A stretch of DNA of 64,000 nucleotides. Source: Komagataeibacter swingsii. GTDB lineage: Bacteria; Pseudomonadota; Alphaproteobacteria; Acetobacterales; Acetobacteraceae. This document shows positions 35,976 to 45,438 of this stretch, one piece after another (positions within the stretch are counted from its first letter, which is position 1; every line of letters starts with the position of its first letter). The notes beneath the pieces are model-generated. The model did no database searches. It saw only the letters and a list, made by a program, of their open reading frames with translations, and was not told the DNA's origin. The stretch spans positions 1 through 64,000 of the forward strand of contig NZ_NKUB01000013.1 in NCBI RefSeq assembly GCF_003207895.1, in the 5' to 3' direction. A program made the translations under genes and the position numbers.

Positions 35976-36485
35976 TCAGAATCCGTTGGTCGTGGTCTGT
36001 CCGTTGGCCATGGAATAGGAACAGGCCCGATCCCCGTCAGTCACCACCAGCCAGATGATATTGCGCAGCCCGATATAGAACTGCCCCGCATCCCGGAGCG
36101 AGGTATAGCCATGGTGGCGGAACCACGACGCCACGATGGTCGTGGGCTGGGTGCCAAAGGATTTCTTGACCGTTTCCAGCAGCCTGTCGCACTGCCCGCG
36201 ATTGAAGGTATCATGGTCCTGGTACCATATGCCCACCAGTATGGTGTTACGCCGGGGGTCGAAATCGGCCACGGGCATCATCGTGCTGTCATAGCTGTCG
36301 GGCAGGCTGTCGATTTCATGCTGCATGGCGCGTTCGGCGCGGATCAGGCCCAGGTCCATCATGGTCAGCTTGTCGGCAAACAGCGTGCTGATGACCTGTG
36401 ACGGGGCGGTCTGGGCGGCGGCAGTGCCGCAATATCCGCACATAAGGGCAAGGAACAGGAACAGGTAACGCAAGATATCCCCCAT
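35976..36485 (-). CDS. Secreted protein of unknown function
   Basis: A 169-residue protein with signal peptide MGDILRYLFLFLALMCGYCG then TAAAQ. The mature chain has TILVGIWYQDHDTFNRGQCD, KKSFGTQPTTIVASWF and LRNIIWLVVTDGDRACSYS, with one cysteine pair. No family is recognised. ATG 36515 is an alternative start, ten codons upstream. Confidence 0.65.
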   Translation of the reverse strand: MGDILRYLFLFLALMCGYCGTAAAQTAPSQVISTLFADKLTMMDLGLIRAERAMQHEIDSLPDSYDSTMMPVADFDPRRNTILVGIWYQDHDTFNRGQCDRLLETVKKSFGTQPTTIVASWFRHHGYTSLRDAGQFYIGLRNIIWLVVTDGDRACSYSMANGQTTTNGF

Positions 36486-36630
36486 GGCAGGACTGGTTCG
36501 GGCCATCCTTGTCATGGATGGGGCCGGTGCGGGCGGCCATGCATGTCATGTCATGACATGGATTAAATAAAAATAACCTTTTAGGCCATCTGGCTTACCT
36601 TGAAAGTTATGCGGATAACTCTTATCTGCC

Positions 36631-36897
36631 ATGATAATAATGACTGACATGGCGGTGAACGGGAGTGCGCGCGATATGACACGGATGAAACTTGCCCTGC
36701 GTGGCTGGTTGCAGGTGCTGCGTGGTCAGATCGTGCGCGAAATCGGATATGCCATAAGCCATGACCGCATGCAGCGCCGTGGCATCCTGATTGAAAAACT
36801 GGGCCACGGCCTGCTGTACCGTGCGCACCGCATGGGTCATGTCCCGGTGCCGGATATGGGGAAGACGGACCCCTATGCGCGGCCGCCGCGCGCCTGA
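36631..36897 (+). CDS. Small basic protein of unknown function
   Basis: An 88-residue protein. Its core KLALRGWLQVLRGQIVREIG then YAISHDRMQRRGILIEKLGH is amphipathic helical, with regularly spaced Gly and Arg. The spacing is vaguely like CsbD stress proteins but too basic to assign. Starts at 36631, 36640 or 36676 are possible. Confidence 0.5.
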   Translation: MIIMTDMAVNGSARDMTRMKLALRGWLQVLRGQIVREIGYAISHDRMQRRGILIEKLGHGLLYRAHRMGHVPVPDMGKTDPYARPPRA

Positions 36898-37065
36898 TGG
36901 GGCTGCGCGGTATCGAACGGGCGGGATATCAGAAAAAATTCATACGACTCTCCACGAGTCGTGGAAAACACACACCTTATCCCCGGTTCCCGACGGTTCT
37001 ATCCACAGGGTTGCCCGGATATTCGTCCCCCGAATCTGTGGATAAGGCGAAGGGGAACTAGACAG

Positions 37066-37141
37066 AAGTTTTTGGTGAAGCTTTTTTCAAAAAGCTTCCG
37101 GGAACGTCGCCTTTTTGAAAAAAGGCGACACCCAAAAACTT
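37066..37141. repeat. Three-stem intergenic repeat, complete copy with a compensated stem
   Basis: Perfect 10-bp outer arms AAGTTTTTGG (37066-37075) and CCAAAAACTT (37132-37141). The inner hairpins are AAGCTTTTT/AAAAAGCTT (perfect) and GTCGCCTTTTT/AAAAAGGCGAC. The second differs from the other copies (GCCGCC/GGCGGC) at both paired positions, so pairing is conserved. It lies between the gene ending 36897 and the adaptor gene ending 37165. Confidence 0.9.
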
Positions 37142-37164
37142 TTATTCTTTTTAAAAACAATCCT

Positions 37165-38115
37165 TTAACGATGCCCCGCAAGGTGCTGCATGTCATCCCC
37201 CACATGCCGCAGCGCATCACGCACTGACATATGGCGGCGGTTGCCCGCTTCCGACACTACGGTCACCGTGGCCGTCATGCCTGCGGCCAGCACAAGGTCT
37301 GGCGGGATGCTATCGATCTTCACGCGCACCGGGATACGCTGCGCCAGTCGCACCCATGTATAGACCGGGTCCACTGCCGGCAGGCCCTGTATGGATGTGG
37401 CGGCGTTGTTGCTGGCGATCCCGCGCGTGATGCTTTCCACATGGCCGAACAGCGGTTCATGGAACCCCATCAGGTCCAGCCGCACGGGTTCGCCTACCTT
37501 GATGGAATGGATTTTGGTTTCCTCGAAATACCCGTCCACCCAGTATGAATCCGCATCAATGACCTGGATGTTCACCTGCCCCGCATTGGCATAGTCGCCC
37601 GCGCGCATGGTCAGGTTGGTGACATAGCCGTTGATCGAACTGCGCACCTCGGTGCGTTCAAGGTTGATGCGCGCCTGTTTCAGGTCCGCAAGGGCCGCTG
37701 CATACTGGGCTTCCGCCTGCTGGGCCACGGCCTCGAACTGCTGCTTTTCCTCGCCCGATACCGCAACGCCCGAGATCTTCTGGCGGCGTTCGTACTGCGA
37801 TGTCTTGAATTCAAGGTCCGCGCGGCGTTCGTTCACGGCGGCATCGGCGATATCAAGCTTTACCCGGAAATCGAATGGGTCGATGACATACAGCACGTCG
37901 CCCTTGTGCACGAACTGGTTGTCATGCACGCGCACTTCGTTGATCTGGCCGGAAATGCGCGGCGCGATATTGGCGACCTGCGCACGGACCTGGCCGTTCC
38001 GTGTCCAGGGTGACGCCGTGTAGTAATCCCACAGCACGATGGCCACGATGGCCGCGACAGACAGGATGACAGCGGTAACGGCCAGACGCACAAGGCGGTT
38101 TGCATATGCGAACAC
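37165..38115 (-). CDS. HlyD/AaeA-type periplasmic adaptor protein
   Basis: A 316-residue membrane-fusion protein with an N-terminal anchor (about 10-30, VTAVILSVAAIVAIVLWDYY). The barrel-sandwich hybrid domain shows ISGQINEVRVHDNQFVHKGD and VRSSINGYVTNLTMRAGDYA around a helical hairpin. It links the inner-membrane FUSC pump to an outer-membrane channel. It is the last gene of a three-gene operon, 12 bp after the DUF1656 gene. The start is GTG 38115. Confidence 0.88.
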   Translation of the reverse strand: MFAYANRLVRLAVTAVILSVAAIVAIVLWDYYTASPWTRNGQVRAQVANIAPRISGQINEVRVHDNQFVHKGDVLYVIDPFDFRVKLDIADAAVNERRADLEFKTSQYERRQKISGVAVSGEEKQQFEAVAQQAEAQYAAALADLKQARINLERTEVRSSINGYVTNLTMRAGDYANAGQVNIQVIDADSYWVDGYFEETKIHSIKVGEPVRLDLMGFHEPLFGHVESITRGIASNNAATSIQGLPAVDPVYTWVRLAQRIPVRVKIDSIPPDLVLAAGMTATVTVVSEAGNRRHMSVRDALRHVGDDMQHLAGHR

Positions 38116-38127
38116 GTCAGGATTCTT

Positions 38128-38322
38128 TCACAAGATCAGGGTATACAGGCCAACAAGGCAGATCAGCAGGCCGAACTGCGCCAGCGGCGGGTTCCAGACA
38201 AACCGCCACAGGTTGAACCATGACAGCACGATGCGCAGCACCAGCAGCGTGCACAGCGCCAGGCCAAGGTTCATGACAAAGGCCGAGATCAGCACGCCTT
38301 CCAGATCAACAACCTGCCGCAT
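38128..38322 (-). CDS. DUF1656 (AaeX-like) small membrane protein
   Basis: A 64-residue protein with two hydrophobic helices. LEGVLISAFVMNLGLALCTL and QFGLLICLVGLYTLIL are typical of DUF1656. In AaeX-AaeA-AaeB operons this small protein sits beside the pump; its role is unclear. Its ATG overlaps the FUSC stop by one base (TGATG), indicating coupled translation. Confidence 0.85.
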   Translation of the reverse strand: MRQVVDLEGVLISAFVMNLGLALCTLLVLRIVLSWFNLWRFVWNPPLAQFGLLICLVGLYTLIL

Positions 38323-40382
38323 CAGCCTGCCTTCCTCGTCTTGATGATGCCGTAATGCCGCAATCGTGGCGCCGCCGCCTGCCACGCTCGCATCACGCCA
38401 TCCAGCCCCGCCAGCAGGTTGATGGCCGCGATCTGTGTCTGGACTGGCAACTGGGCCTGCGGGGCGGGGATGGCGGCCATCGCCTCGCGCATGCGGGGCA
38501 CCACGTCCCACGGCGCGTGCAGCAGCAGTTCGCGTAGCGCCCGTTCGGCGGCGGGGCGCAGCAGGGTGATCGCCTGCGCCTGCCGGGCATAGGTCCGCGC
38601 CCGCGCCAGCGCGCCATCAAGCTCGGCAAAGGTGGTGAAGCTTTCCATCTGGCGTGCGCTGCTGGAACTGCCGGGCAGGCGGTCGGTCCAGAACTGCATC
38701 TGGGCCAGCCGGTCATAGGCGCGGGTCAGGCGGGCCGGGCTGTCGGCTTTGCCATGGCCGGCCATCTGGCGTTCCAGCGCGCGTACGATGGTGGACGCCA
38801 TCCAGAACCGCTGCCGCCGGGGTGAGGGCGGAAACAGCAGCACAAGGATGATGAAGGCCAATAGGGCCGCCAGCAGGTAGAAGATGTTGCGGTTGAGGAA
38901 TTCCGTCGGATTATAGCTCTGGTGATTGTCCAGCCCCAGTATGGCGAAGAAGAACACGCCATAGTTGAAGCCTATGGCCGCCGTGGACGGACGCATGAGC
39001 AAAAGGCAGGCCAGGAATGTCTGGGGCAGCAGCGCCAGCGCCAGGAACGGCATGTCCGCCCCGTGCAGCAGCACGAAGAAGTTCAGCAGCGCCGCCGCCA
39101 GCACGCTGCAGGGCAGGCCGATGATCGCCCCCATGCCAAAGCGCGCCGTATCCACATTGGTTGCGGCAAGAGTCAGGGTCAGCGCGGTCTGGGCCAGCGC
39201 CACGGTCGATCCCGGCAGGCCGGTCATCACGCACACCCCGGCGGCGAACGAAAACCCGACCAGAACCCGCAATGCCCCGATCAGGGCCAGCAGGTAGTTG
39301 GGCTGCACCGCGATATTGATGGTCCTGTCATGGGCGTTGCCCGTACCTTCGGTCAGTACCGCCTGTCCGGCATGCATGCGGGTGCGTGCACTCAGCATGC
39401 GGGCGGCGCGTTCAATGGCGAAGGCTTCATCCGCGTTGGGCGCATGACCCGGCAGGGCGGCGCGCACGGCATCCAGTATATGCGTGGTGAAACCGCCCTG
39501 GTCGGTGCGCAGGTCGGTCTGCCGGGCGACGCGGGCAATGGCGTCCTCCACGGCCGGGTCGATGTTGCCATGCCCGGTATGCCGCCCCAGCCCGCGCGCG
39601 CAGTCCAGTATGGTCAGCATGGACACCATGGCCAGCCGTGCGCCGTTGGCGCGCGTGCCGCCGCGTTCCAGCTCCGTGCGGGCATAGGACAGGGGTGTGG
39701 TCAGGGCGAGTATGCGCGCGCCCAGCCGGATGTCGGCCTGTGCGCCCCGGTCGTACATGTGCTGCAGGGCGGCGCGCGCGGTTTCGCTCAGCGGACGGAT
39801 AAGCTGTTTCAGCCCGGTTGCCAGTCCTCGCCATGCCTCGGGCGAGCCGGACAGGATATTGACCACGGCGACGGCGAATACCCCAAGCGTAATGGCTGAG
39901 GCGCGGGACACCGCGATGTTGAATATGTTCTGGGGCGTATCAATGCAGTTCACGGCCACAAGGGCGACCGTATAACCTGACAGCAGGGCAGCGTAGGAGC
40001 GGAAGTCGCGTTCCAGCGACCCCACGAAGGCGCAGGCCGCAAGCCACAGCGCAACACCCCCCAGAAAGGGGCCGCGCTGCTGGTTCCACACCGCCACCAG
40101 CACAATGGACACCCCCATGCCCACCATAGTGCCCAGCAGCCGGTAAAAGGCCTTGGACAGCGCCTGCCCGCGCAGGGGTTGCGCCAGGATCATGACCGTG
40201 ACGCCAACCAGCAGCGGATTATCCAGTTGCAGCCAGAAGGCCGTGGCCAGTCCCAGCACCAGCGAACACCATGTGCGCAGGCTGAATCCTACCCAGCCCG
40301 CGGGCAGGTGGTCGGTCCGGGGAAGGAAGGTACGCATGATGTCGTGAATACGCCGCGCGCTGTGTGCCTGTAGGTCTGGCAT
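38322..40382 (-). CDS. FUSC/AaeB-type inner-membrane exporter
   Basis: A 686-residue protein with two sets of about five to six transmembrane segments (around 30-180 and 355-500) and two cytoplasmic domains. Motifs include SLRTWCSLVLGLATAFWLQL with PLRGQALSKAFYRLLGT, and the second-half counterpart near FSFAAGVCVMTGLPGS. AaeB-type pumps export aromatic carboxylic acids and related metabolites. It is the first gene of the operon with DUF1656 and an HlyD protein. A second, orphan FUSC is at 13689. Confidence 0.86.
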   Translation of the reverse strand: MPDLQAHSARRIHDIMRTFLPRTDHLPAGWVGFSLRTWCSLVLGLATAFWLQLDNPLLVGVTVMILAQPLRGQALSKAFYRLLGTMVGMGVSIVLVAVWNQQRGPFLGGVALWLAACAFVGSLERDFRSYAALLSGYTVALVAVNCIDTPQNIFNIAVSRASAITLGVFAVAVVNILSGSPEAWRGLATGLKQLIRPLSETARAALQHMYDRGAQADIRLGARILALTTPLSYARTELERGGTRANGARLAMVSMLTILDCARGLGRHTGHGNIDPAVEDAIARVARQTDLRTDQGGFTTHILDAVRAALPGHAPNADEAFAIERAARMLSARTRMHAGQAVLTEGTGNAHDRTINIAVQPNYLLALIGALRVLVGFSFAAGVCVMTGLPGSTVALAQTALTLTLAATNVDTARFGMGAIIGLPCSVLAAALLNFFVLLHGADMPFLALALLPQTFLACLLLMRPSTAAIGFNYGVFFFAILGLDNHQSYNPTEFLNRNIFYLLAALLAFIILVLLFPPSPRRQRFWMASTIVRALERQMAGHGKADSPARLTRAYDRLAQMQFWTDRLPGSSSSARQMESFTTFAELDGALARARTYARQAQAITLLRPAAERALRELLLHAPWDVVPRMREAMAAIPAPQAQLPVQTQIAAINLLAGLDGVMRAWQAAAPRLRHYGIIKTRKAG

Positions 40383-40483
40383 GGCCTCCCTGACCGTTCA
40401 GTGGCCTCATGGCGCTTGATACAATGGAAATGGCCGGGAATTCATAACAAAGGATGTACAGGCATAAAGTGCATGCCTGTTAT

Positions 40484-41881
40484 TCACTCCGGGGATATCA
40501 CCCGGTGCCGGACCACTTCCCCCACAATGATCAGCGCGGGGCTGCCCACCCCTGCTTCCGCCGCCTGCCGCGCAAGCGCCCCCAGCGTGCCGGTCAGCAC
40601 GCGCTGGTCCACGCGCGTGCCGCGTTCGACAATGGCTGCGGGCCAGTCCGCCGGCAGGCCGTGCGCCATAAGCTGCGCGCACAGGGCGGGCAGGGCGGAA
40701 ACCCCCATATAGATCACCACCGTCTGCCCCGGTCGCGCCATGCTGTCCCATGGCAGGTGCAGCGTACCGTCCGCGCGGGCGTGTCCGGTCACGAACATGC
40801 AGGCCTGCGCGCAGTCGCGGTGGGTCAGCGGGATACCGGCATAGGCGGCGCAGCCATTGGCCGCCGTGATGCCGGGTACCACCTGAAACGGGATGGCGGA
40901 GTCCATCAAGGCCTCGATTTCCTCGCCCCCGCGCCCGAACACGAACGGGTCGCCGCCCTTCAGCCGCAGCACGCGCTGGCCCATGCGCGCGCGGCGGACC
41001 AGTTCGGCATTGATCTCCTCCTGCGGCATGGTGTGTTTGTTCCGCCGCTTGCCCACGAACACCAGTTCCGCATCGCGCCGCACCCGGTCCAGCAGGGCAG
41101 GGGACAGCAACTGGTCATACAGCACGCAATCCGCATTCTGCATGAGGTGCAGCGCGCGCAGCGTCAGCAGGTCCGGGTCACCCGGTCCCGCGCCGACCAG
41201 CCAGACCTCGCCCCGCGTGCCGGTGACGGCGATGATGTCATCCAGTATGGCGCGCGCGCGCGCGCCATCTCCCCGCCGGGCGGCCTGCGCGCCCGCGCCG
41301 TCAAGGAAGGTTTCCCAGACCTGCCGGCGGCGGGAAATGTCGGGGCAGGCCGCCCCTACATGCTCGCGCTGCTGCTGCATGAACACGGCCAGTTCCCCCG
41401 TGCCATCGGGTATGGTGCTTTCCACCTGTTCGCGCAGGCGGCGGGCCAGCACGGGGGCCGCGCCGCCGGTGGAAATGGCGATGCGTACCAGCCCGCGATG
41501 GATCTGGGCCGGGGTGATGAAGGTGGAGGGCTGCGGGTCATCCACCGCGCAGACGGGAATGTTCATCTCCTGCGCCAACGCTGCGGCCGTGCGGTTGACC
41601 GCGCGGTCATCGGTCGCGGCATAGACCAGCCGGCAGCCGGGCATGGCGGCGCGCAGGGTGGTGGCATCAGCCGTGCTGGCGACGTGGGTGATGGTGCCGT
41701 CTTCCGCCCATGCCTGCATTTCCGCATCGAGGCGGCCCGCCACGACCGCGACCTTCGCGCGGTGGGCCAGCAGCAGGCGCACCTTGTTGGCCGCGATCAT
41801 GCCGCCGCCAATCACCAGCACCCGGACATCGTCCAGCCGCAGCGCAATGGGAAACCATGCGGGTTCGGGAATATGGGTCAT
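40484..41881 (-). CDS. cysG: Siroheme synthase (multifunctional)
   Basis: A 465-residue CysG that makes siroheme from uroporphyrinogen III. The N-terminal precorrin-2 dehydrogenase/ferrochelatase domain has the NAD motif VLVIGGGMIAANK. A dimerisation region lies around 115-210. The C-terminal methyltransferase domain has VWLVGAGPGDPDLLTLRAL, LKGGDPFVFGRGGEE and VVPGITAANGCAAYAGIPLT. Siroheme is the cofactor of sulfite and nitrite reductases; no cysI/nirB is in the window. Confidence 0.93.
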   Translation of the reverse strand: MTHIPEPAWFPIALRLDDVRVLVIGGGMIAANKVRLLLAHRAKVAVVAGRLDAEMQAWAEDGTITHVASTADATTLRAAMPGCRLVYAATDDRAVNRTAAALAQEMNIPVCAVDDPQPSTFITPAQIHRGLVRIAISTGGAAPVLARRLREQVESTIPDGTGELAVFMQQQREHVGAACPDISRRRQVWETFLDGAGAQAARRGDGARARAILDDIIAVTGTRGEVWLVGAGPGDPDLLTLRALHLMQNADCVLYDQLLSPALLDRVRRDAELVFVGKRRNKHTMPQEEINAELVRRARMGQRVLRLKGGDPFVFGRGGEEIEALMDSAIPFQVVPGITAANGCAAYAGIPLTHRDCAQACMFVTGHARADGTLHLPWDSMARPGQTVVIYMGVSALPALCAQLMAHGLPADWPAAIVERGTRVDQRVLTGTLGALARQAAEAGVGSPALIIVGEVVRHRVISPE

Positions 41882-41968
41882 GCAGTCAAACAGCCGGTCG
41901 CGCCGGCATCCTGTAGCTGGGGAATATCAGGTCTGTACGGGAACGCGCGGGGTGGGGAGGCGGTGGCG

Positions 41969-42118
41969 TCAGTGGGAGGCGACGTTCTTCACCCCTTCGG
42001 CATAACCCCAGCGTGCCCATGTCGAACGGTCGTTGACCGATCCCGGTGTGTTGGTGGCGCATGCGGCCAGTGACAGCACGATGGCACAGAGACCAAGAAC
42101 GGGAAGAAAACGGGCCAA
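41969..42118 (-). CDS. Small lipoprotein, probable TTG start
   Basis: From TTG 42118 the frame encodes MARFLPVLGLCAIVLSLAAC then ATNTPGSV, a perfect lipoprotein signal (Cys20), and a 29-residue tail ending NVASH. AGGAGG lies five bases before the TTG, within codons of a longer ATG-started frame (42133) that would lack a ribosome binding site. The function is unknown. Confidence 0.65.
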   Translation of the reverse strand: MARFLPVLGLCAIVLSLAACATNTPGSVNDRSTWARWGYAEGVKNVASH

Positions 42119-42293
42119 AAAAACCTCCTGCATGACGCAATGGCCGACATAGCAGAAAACCCATGCCTGCACCACGTCCATACATGAATTGGCGCGCGGT
42201 CTCACGCCCCATCGTGTCTGCGGGCGGAATGATGTTATGTAACCCGTCCCGTCACCGCATCAGTGACGGATAGGGGAGAGGAAAAGGCAGCGC

Positions 42294-43148
42294 ATGGAAA
42301 CCATCAGTACCGTCGCCGGATTGCGTGCATATGTCAGGAAATGGAAGCAGGCGGGTGAGCGCGTGGGCGTGGTGCCGACCATGGGCGCGCTGCATGAAGG
42401 TCACCTGTCACTGGTCCATGCGGCGCGGGCGCGGGCGGACCGGGTGATTGCGACGGTTTTCGTCAACCCGATCCAGTTTGACAACGCGACCGACCTTGAA
42501 ACCTATCCCCGCACGCTGGAAGCGGATGCGCGCCTGCTGGAAAATGCAGGGGTGGATGTGCTGTACGCCCCCACCGTATCGCAGATGTACCCGCCCGGTT
42601 TCGCCACCCGCATCAGCGTGTCAGGCGTATCGGAGGGGCTGTGTGGCGGCACACGCGCGGGTCATTTCGATGGCGTCGCGACGGTGGTGTGCAAGCTGCT
42701 TATGCAGACGCTGGCGGATTGCGCGTTTTTTGGCGAGAAGGATTTCCAGCAGGTTCAGGTGGTCCGCCGCATGGTCACCGATCTTGACCTGCCGGTTGAG
42801 ATCGTGGCCTGCCCCACGCAGCGCGAGGCCGACGGCCTGGCCCTGTCATCGCGCAACCGGCGCCTGCCCCCCCGGCAGCGCCAGATTGCCGCGGCCCTGC
42901 CACGCATCATGCGGGCCTGTGCCGCTGATATCGCAGCGGGCGCGGATGTACCCGTGGCGTTGGCACAGGCGGCGGACCAACTGGCGGATGCAGGTTTTGA
43001 CCCGGTGGAATATGTGGAATTGCGCTCGGAACTGGACCTGCAGCCGCTTGCCACTGTGAGCGAAGGCACCCCCGCACGCCTGCTGGCGGCGGCATGGCTG
43101 GATGATGTGCGGCTGATCGACGGCATGGCGGTGCCATCGCCGGAATAA
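42294..43148 (+). CDS. panC: Pantothenate synthetase
   Basis: Condenses pantoate with beta-alanine using ATP to make pantothenate (vitamin B5, coenzyme A precursor). The 284-residue protein has the nucleotide-binding motif [53 protein letters not shown] and [23 protein letters not shown] precedes ATG 42294. panB is not adjacent. A three-stem repeat follows immediately after the stop. Confidence 0.95.
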   Translation: METISTVAGLRAYVRKWKQAGERVGVVPTMGALHEGHLSLVHAARARADRVIATVFVNPIQFDNATDLETYPRTLEADARLLENAGVDVLYAPTVSQMYPPGFATRISVSGVSEGLCGGTRAGHFDGVATVVCKLLMQTLADCAFFGEKDFQQVQVVRRMVTDLDLPVEIVACPTQREADGLALSSRNRRLPPRQRQIAAALPRIMRACAADIAAGADVPVALAQAADQLADAGFDPVEYVELRSELDLQPLATVSEGTPARLLAAAWLDDVRLIDGMAVPSPE

Positions 43149-43150
43149 AG

Positions 43151-43226
43151 AAGTTTTTGGTGAAGCTGTTTTCAAAAATCTTCGAAGAACGCCGCCTTTT
43201 TTAAAAAAGGCGGCACCCGAAAATTT
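43151..43226. repeat. Three-stem intergenic repeat, complete copy
   Basis: Outer arms AAGTTTTTGG (43151-43160) and CCGAAAATTT (43217-43226) pair throughout if two G-U wobbles are allowed. The second hairpin is perfect (GCCGCCTTTTTT/AAAAAAGGCGGC). The first hairpin is damaged by substitutions. It lies between panC (stop 43148) and the Trm112 gene (stop 43245). Confidence 0.85.
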
Positions 43227-43244
43227 TTGTTTTCTGTCAGTATT

Positions 43245-43439
43245 TCAGGCGTCGATCTTGCGGGCTTCATCGGGCAGCATGATGGGAATGCCGTCACGCA
43301 CCGGGAACGCCAGGCCCGCGCGCTTGCTGATCAGTTCACCGGCCTCACGGTCATAGACCAGCGGCCCCTTGGTCACCGGGCAGACAAGGATGGACAGCAG
43401 CCGGGGGTCCAGCGGTGGGGCGGGCGGCTTTTCGGTCAT
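43245..43439 (-). CDS. Trm112-family small zinc-ribbon-like protein
   Basis: A 64-residue protein with [35 protein letters not shown] and EARKI. Bacterial Trm112-like proteins are small partners, possibly of methyltransferases. Only one of the usual zinc cysteines remains (CPVTK, where CP.CKG is more usual). It may start instead at ATG 43454. It is the last gene of the three-gene operon with the Lon-domain protein and YbbN. Confidence 0.85.
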   Translation of the reverse strand: MTEKPPAPPLDPRLLSILVCPVTKGPLVYDREAGELISKRAGLAFPVRDGIPIMLPDEARKIDA

Positions 43440-43483
43440 GGCGGCAGATCCCATGCAGGTTGCGGTTATTCAGGCGTTGGTGG

Positions 43484-44251
43484 TCACGATGGGGATGCAC
43501 CCTCATCGGGTTCATGTCCAGCCCCGTCCAGCAGATTGCGCAGGATCTGCGCCCGTGCGGCGGGCGTGGGGGCTTCCAGCATCATCTGGCGGGGTTCGGT
43601 GCCAAACGGGCAGATCATGGGCAGCGTGACCAGCAGGGCGGCATCATCCATCTGGCGCAGCGCGTCCCACTGCGTACTCACGCCCTGGGCTTCGCAGAAA
43701 TCATGCAGGGCGTTGAGCAGACCTTCACGGTCGAAGGGAATGTCATCGCCGCCGTCCGTCAGGTCGGACACGAAGGAAGAGGCATCAACGCGCGCCACGC
43801 GGTAGCCCCGGCGCATTTCCGTCTCGCGCAGCAGGCGGAAGCGGGCAATCCCGGTCAGCGTGATGGCGTATGTGCCGTCCGCCCGCTCGGTCATGGCGGT
43901 GATACGGCCGATGCACCCTATGTTATACAGCGGCGGGGTCGTGCTGTACCCATCATCCATGTCGGCATCCCCGGCATCATCAAGGGGACTGCCATCCATG
44001 CCGTCCAGCGGGCGGGGCTGGATCATGCCGATCAGCCGGTTGCCCGCCAGCGCGTCTTCCACCAGCGCGATATAGCGCGGCTCGAACACGTTCAGTGGCA
44101 GCCGGCCCTGTGGCAGCAGCAGGGCCTCGTCCAGCGGAAACAGCCCCAGCTCCGCCGGTAAGTCCGCCAGCGTCATGTCCCCGATCTGCGGGATGCGGCG
44201 GGGGATGTCATCATGGATGATGATGGTCCCCCGTGGGTCATGCCGCGTCAC
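43484..44251 (-). CDS. LON substrate-binding-domain protein
   Basis: A 255-residue protein that consists only of the N-terminal domain of Lon protease. GLFPLDEALLLPQGRLPLNV, FEPRYIALVEDAL and GRITAMTERADGTYAITLTG are visible; there is no ATPase or protease part. Such proteins are widespread in alphaproteobacteria downstream of a thioredoxin-TPR gene; their role is probably in protein quality control. ATG 44251 overlaps the upstream stop (ATGA). ATG 44176 is an alternative. Confidence 0.88.
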   Translation of the reverse strand: MTRHDPRGTIIIHDDIPRRIPQIGDMTLADLPAELGLFPLDEALLLPQGRLPLNVFEPRYIALVEDALAGNRLIGMIQPRPLDGMDGSPLDDAGDADMDDGYSTTPPLYNIGCIGRITAMTERADGTYAITLTGIARFRLLRETEMRRGYRVARVDASSFVSDLTDGGDDIPFDREGLLNALHDFCEAQGVSTQWDALRQMDDAALLVTLPMICPFGTEPRQMMLEAPTPAARAQILRNLLDGAGHEPDEGASPS

Positions 44252-45216
44252 GAAAACAGCAACGATGACATGCGCCGACGCGCCGCGACCGTGTCAGGGT
44301 CGGTCTGGCCCCAGGCTTCGAACAGGCGGATCAGCTGCTTGCGCGCGGCGTCGTCATTCCACGTCCGGTCCGCCTTCATGATGGTCAGCAGTTCATCGGC
44401 GGCCTCCGCCCGCTTGCCCGCGGCGTTCAGGGCCGCGGACAGTTCGAAGCGGGCGGCGTAGTCTTTCGGGTTGGCGGCGATGCGGGCGCGGATTTCCTCG
44501 GCTTCCTCGGCCGCCTTGCGCCCTTCGCGCTTGAGTTCAAGCGCGGCCTTCGCCCCCGTGATCTCGGCATTGCCGGCAAGGGACGCAGGCGCATCGTTCA
44601 GGGCGGTTTCGGCGCCTTCCTCGTCCCCCATTTCAATCAGGGCACGGGCAAGGCCGCCCCATGCGGCGGGATTTTCAGGTTCGATTTCCAGCACCTGTGA
44701 AAAAAGACCGGCAGCGGTTTCGGCGCGGCCTTCCTCCATTTCCTTGCGGGCCGTTTCCACAAGGTCGGCGGCCGGCAGGGCGCCGCCTGCGGATTTCAGC
44801 ACGTTTTCCACGAAGCGGCGGACTTCGCTTTCCGGCTTGGCACCCTGGAACAGATCAAGGATCTGCCCCTGCCAGAAGGCCGCGACCAGCGGGATGGACT
44901 GCAGCGGCAGGCCAATCTGGGTCAGTTGCTGGGCCAGCGCGCGGTTGGCGTCCACATCCACCTTGACCAGGCGCACGCGGCCACCGGCGGCGCGCACAAC
45001 TTTTTCCAGCACCGGGGTCAACTGCGTGCAGGGCTTGCACCATGTCGCCCAGAAATCGACCAGCACCGGCATGTCGCGACTGGCTTCCACCACGTCATGC
45101 ATGAATGTGTTCTGCGTGCCTTCCATCACCGGATCGGGCCTGCCGCTTGCGATTGGCGGGCTGCCCGCGGGGGCGGAACCGGCGGGGCGGGGTGTCTGGC
45201 CGATAATGTAGTCCAT
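44248..45216 (-). CDS. YbbN/CnoX-type thioredoxin-TPR co-chaperone
   Basis: A 322-residue protein. The thioredoxin fold (about 30-140) has an active site-like WATWCKPC (Cys60, Cys63). A C-terminal TPR-like domain (about 165-315) includes AAGLFSQVLEIEPENPAAW. CnoX proteins hold oxidised substrates and hand them to GroEL/DnaK. Alphaproteobacterial members often keep both cysteines, as here. It is the first gene of the operon with the Lon-domain and Trm112 genes. Confidence 0.88.
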   Translation of the reverse strand: MDYIIGQTPRPAGSAPAGSPPIASGRPDPVMEGTQNTFMHDVVEASRDMPVLVDFWATWCKPCTQLTPVLEKVVRAAGGRVRLVKVDVDANRALAQQLTQIGLPLQSIPLVAAFWQGQILDLFQGAKPESEVRRFVENVLKSAGGALPAADLVETARKEMEEGRAETAAGLFSQVLEIEPENPAAWGGLARALIEMGDEEGAETALNDAPASLAGNAEITGAKAALELKREGRKAAEEAEEIRARIAANPKDYAARFELSAALNAAGKRAEAADELLTIMKADRTWNDDAARKQLIRLFEAWGQTDPDTVAARRRMSSLLFS

Positions 45217-45438
45217 CTGGTCGTGTTCCTGTTTGGTCTGGCGGCCGGCAGGGGGACGGGGGCACTGCCTGCCCTTATGCCCATGCCGGTCGGTTCATAT
45301 GCTGTGAGGATAGATTGGCATTCCCGGCAATCCCCGCAACCGCATTATGGGGGGATGAAAAAAAACTTCGACAAAAGCATTTTAGCCCCTTGCGCGCCCA
45401 TCGGGTTTGCCGTAAACACCGCTTCACCGACACGGAGC

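Noticed and set aside
36940-36962. Small palindrome CGACTC...GAGTCG after the gene ending 36897
   Set aside because: Only a 6-bp stem with no T-run; too weak to call a terminator or operator.
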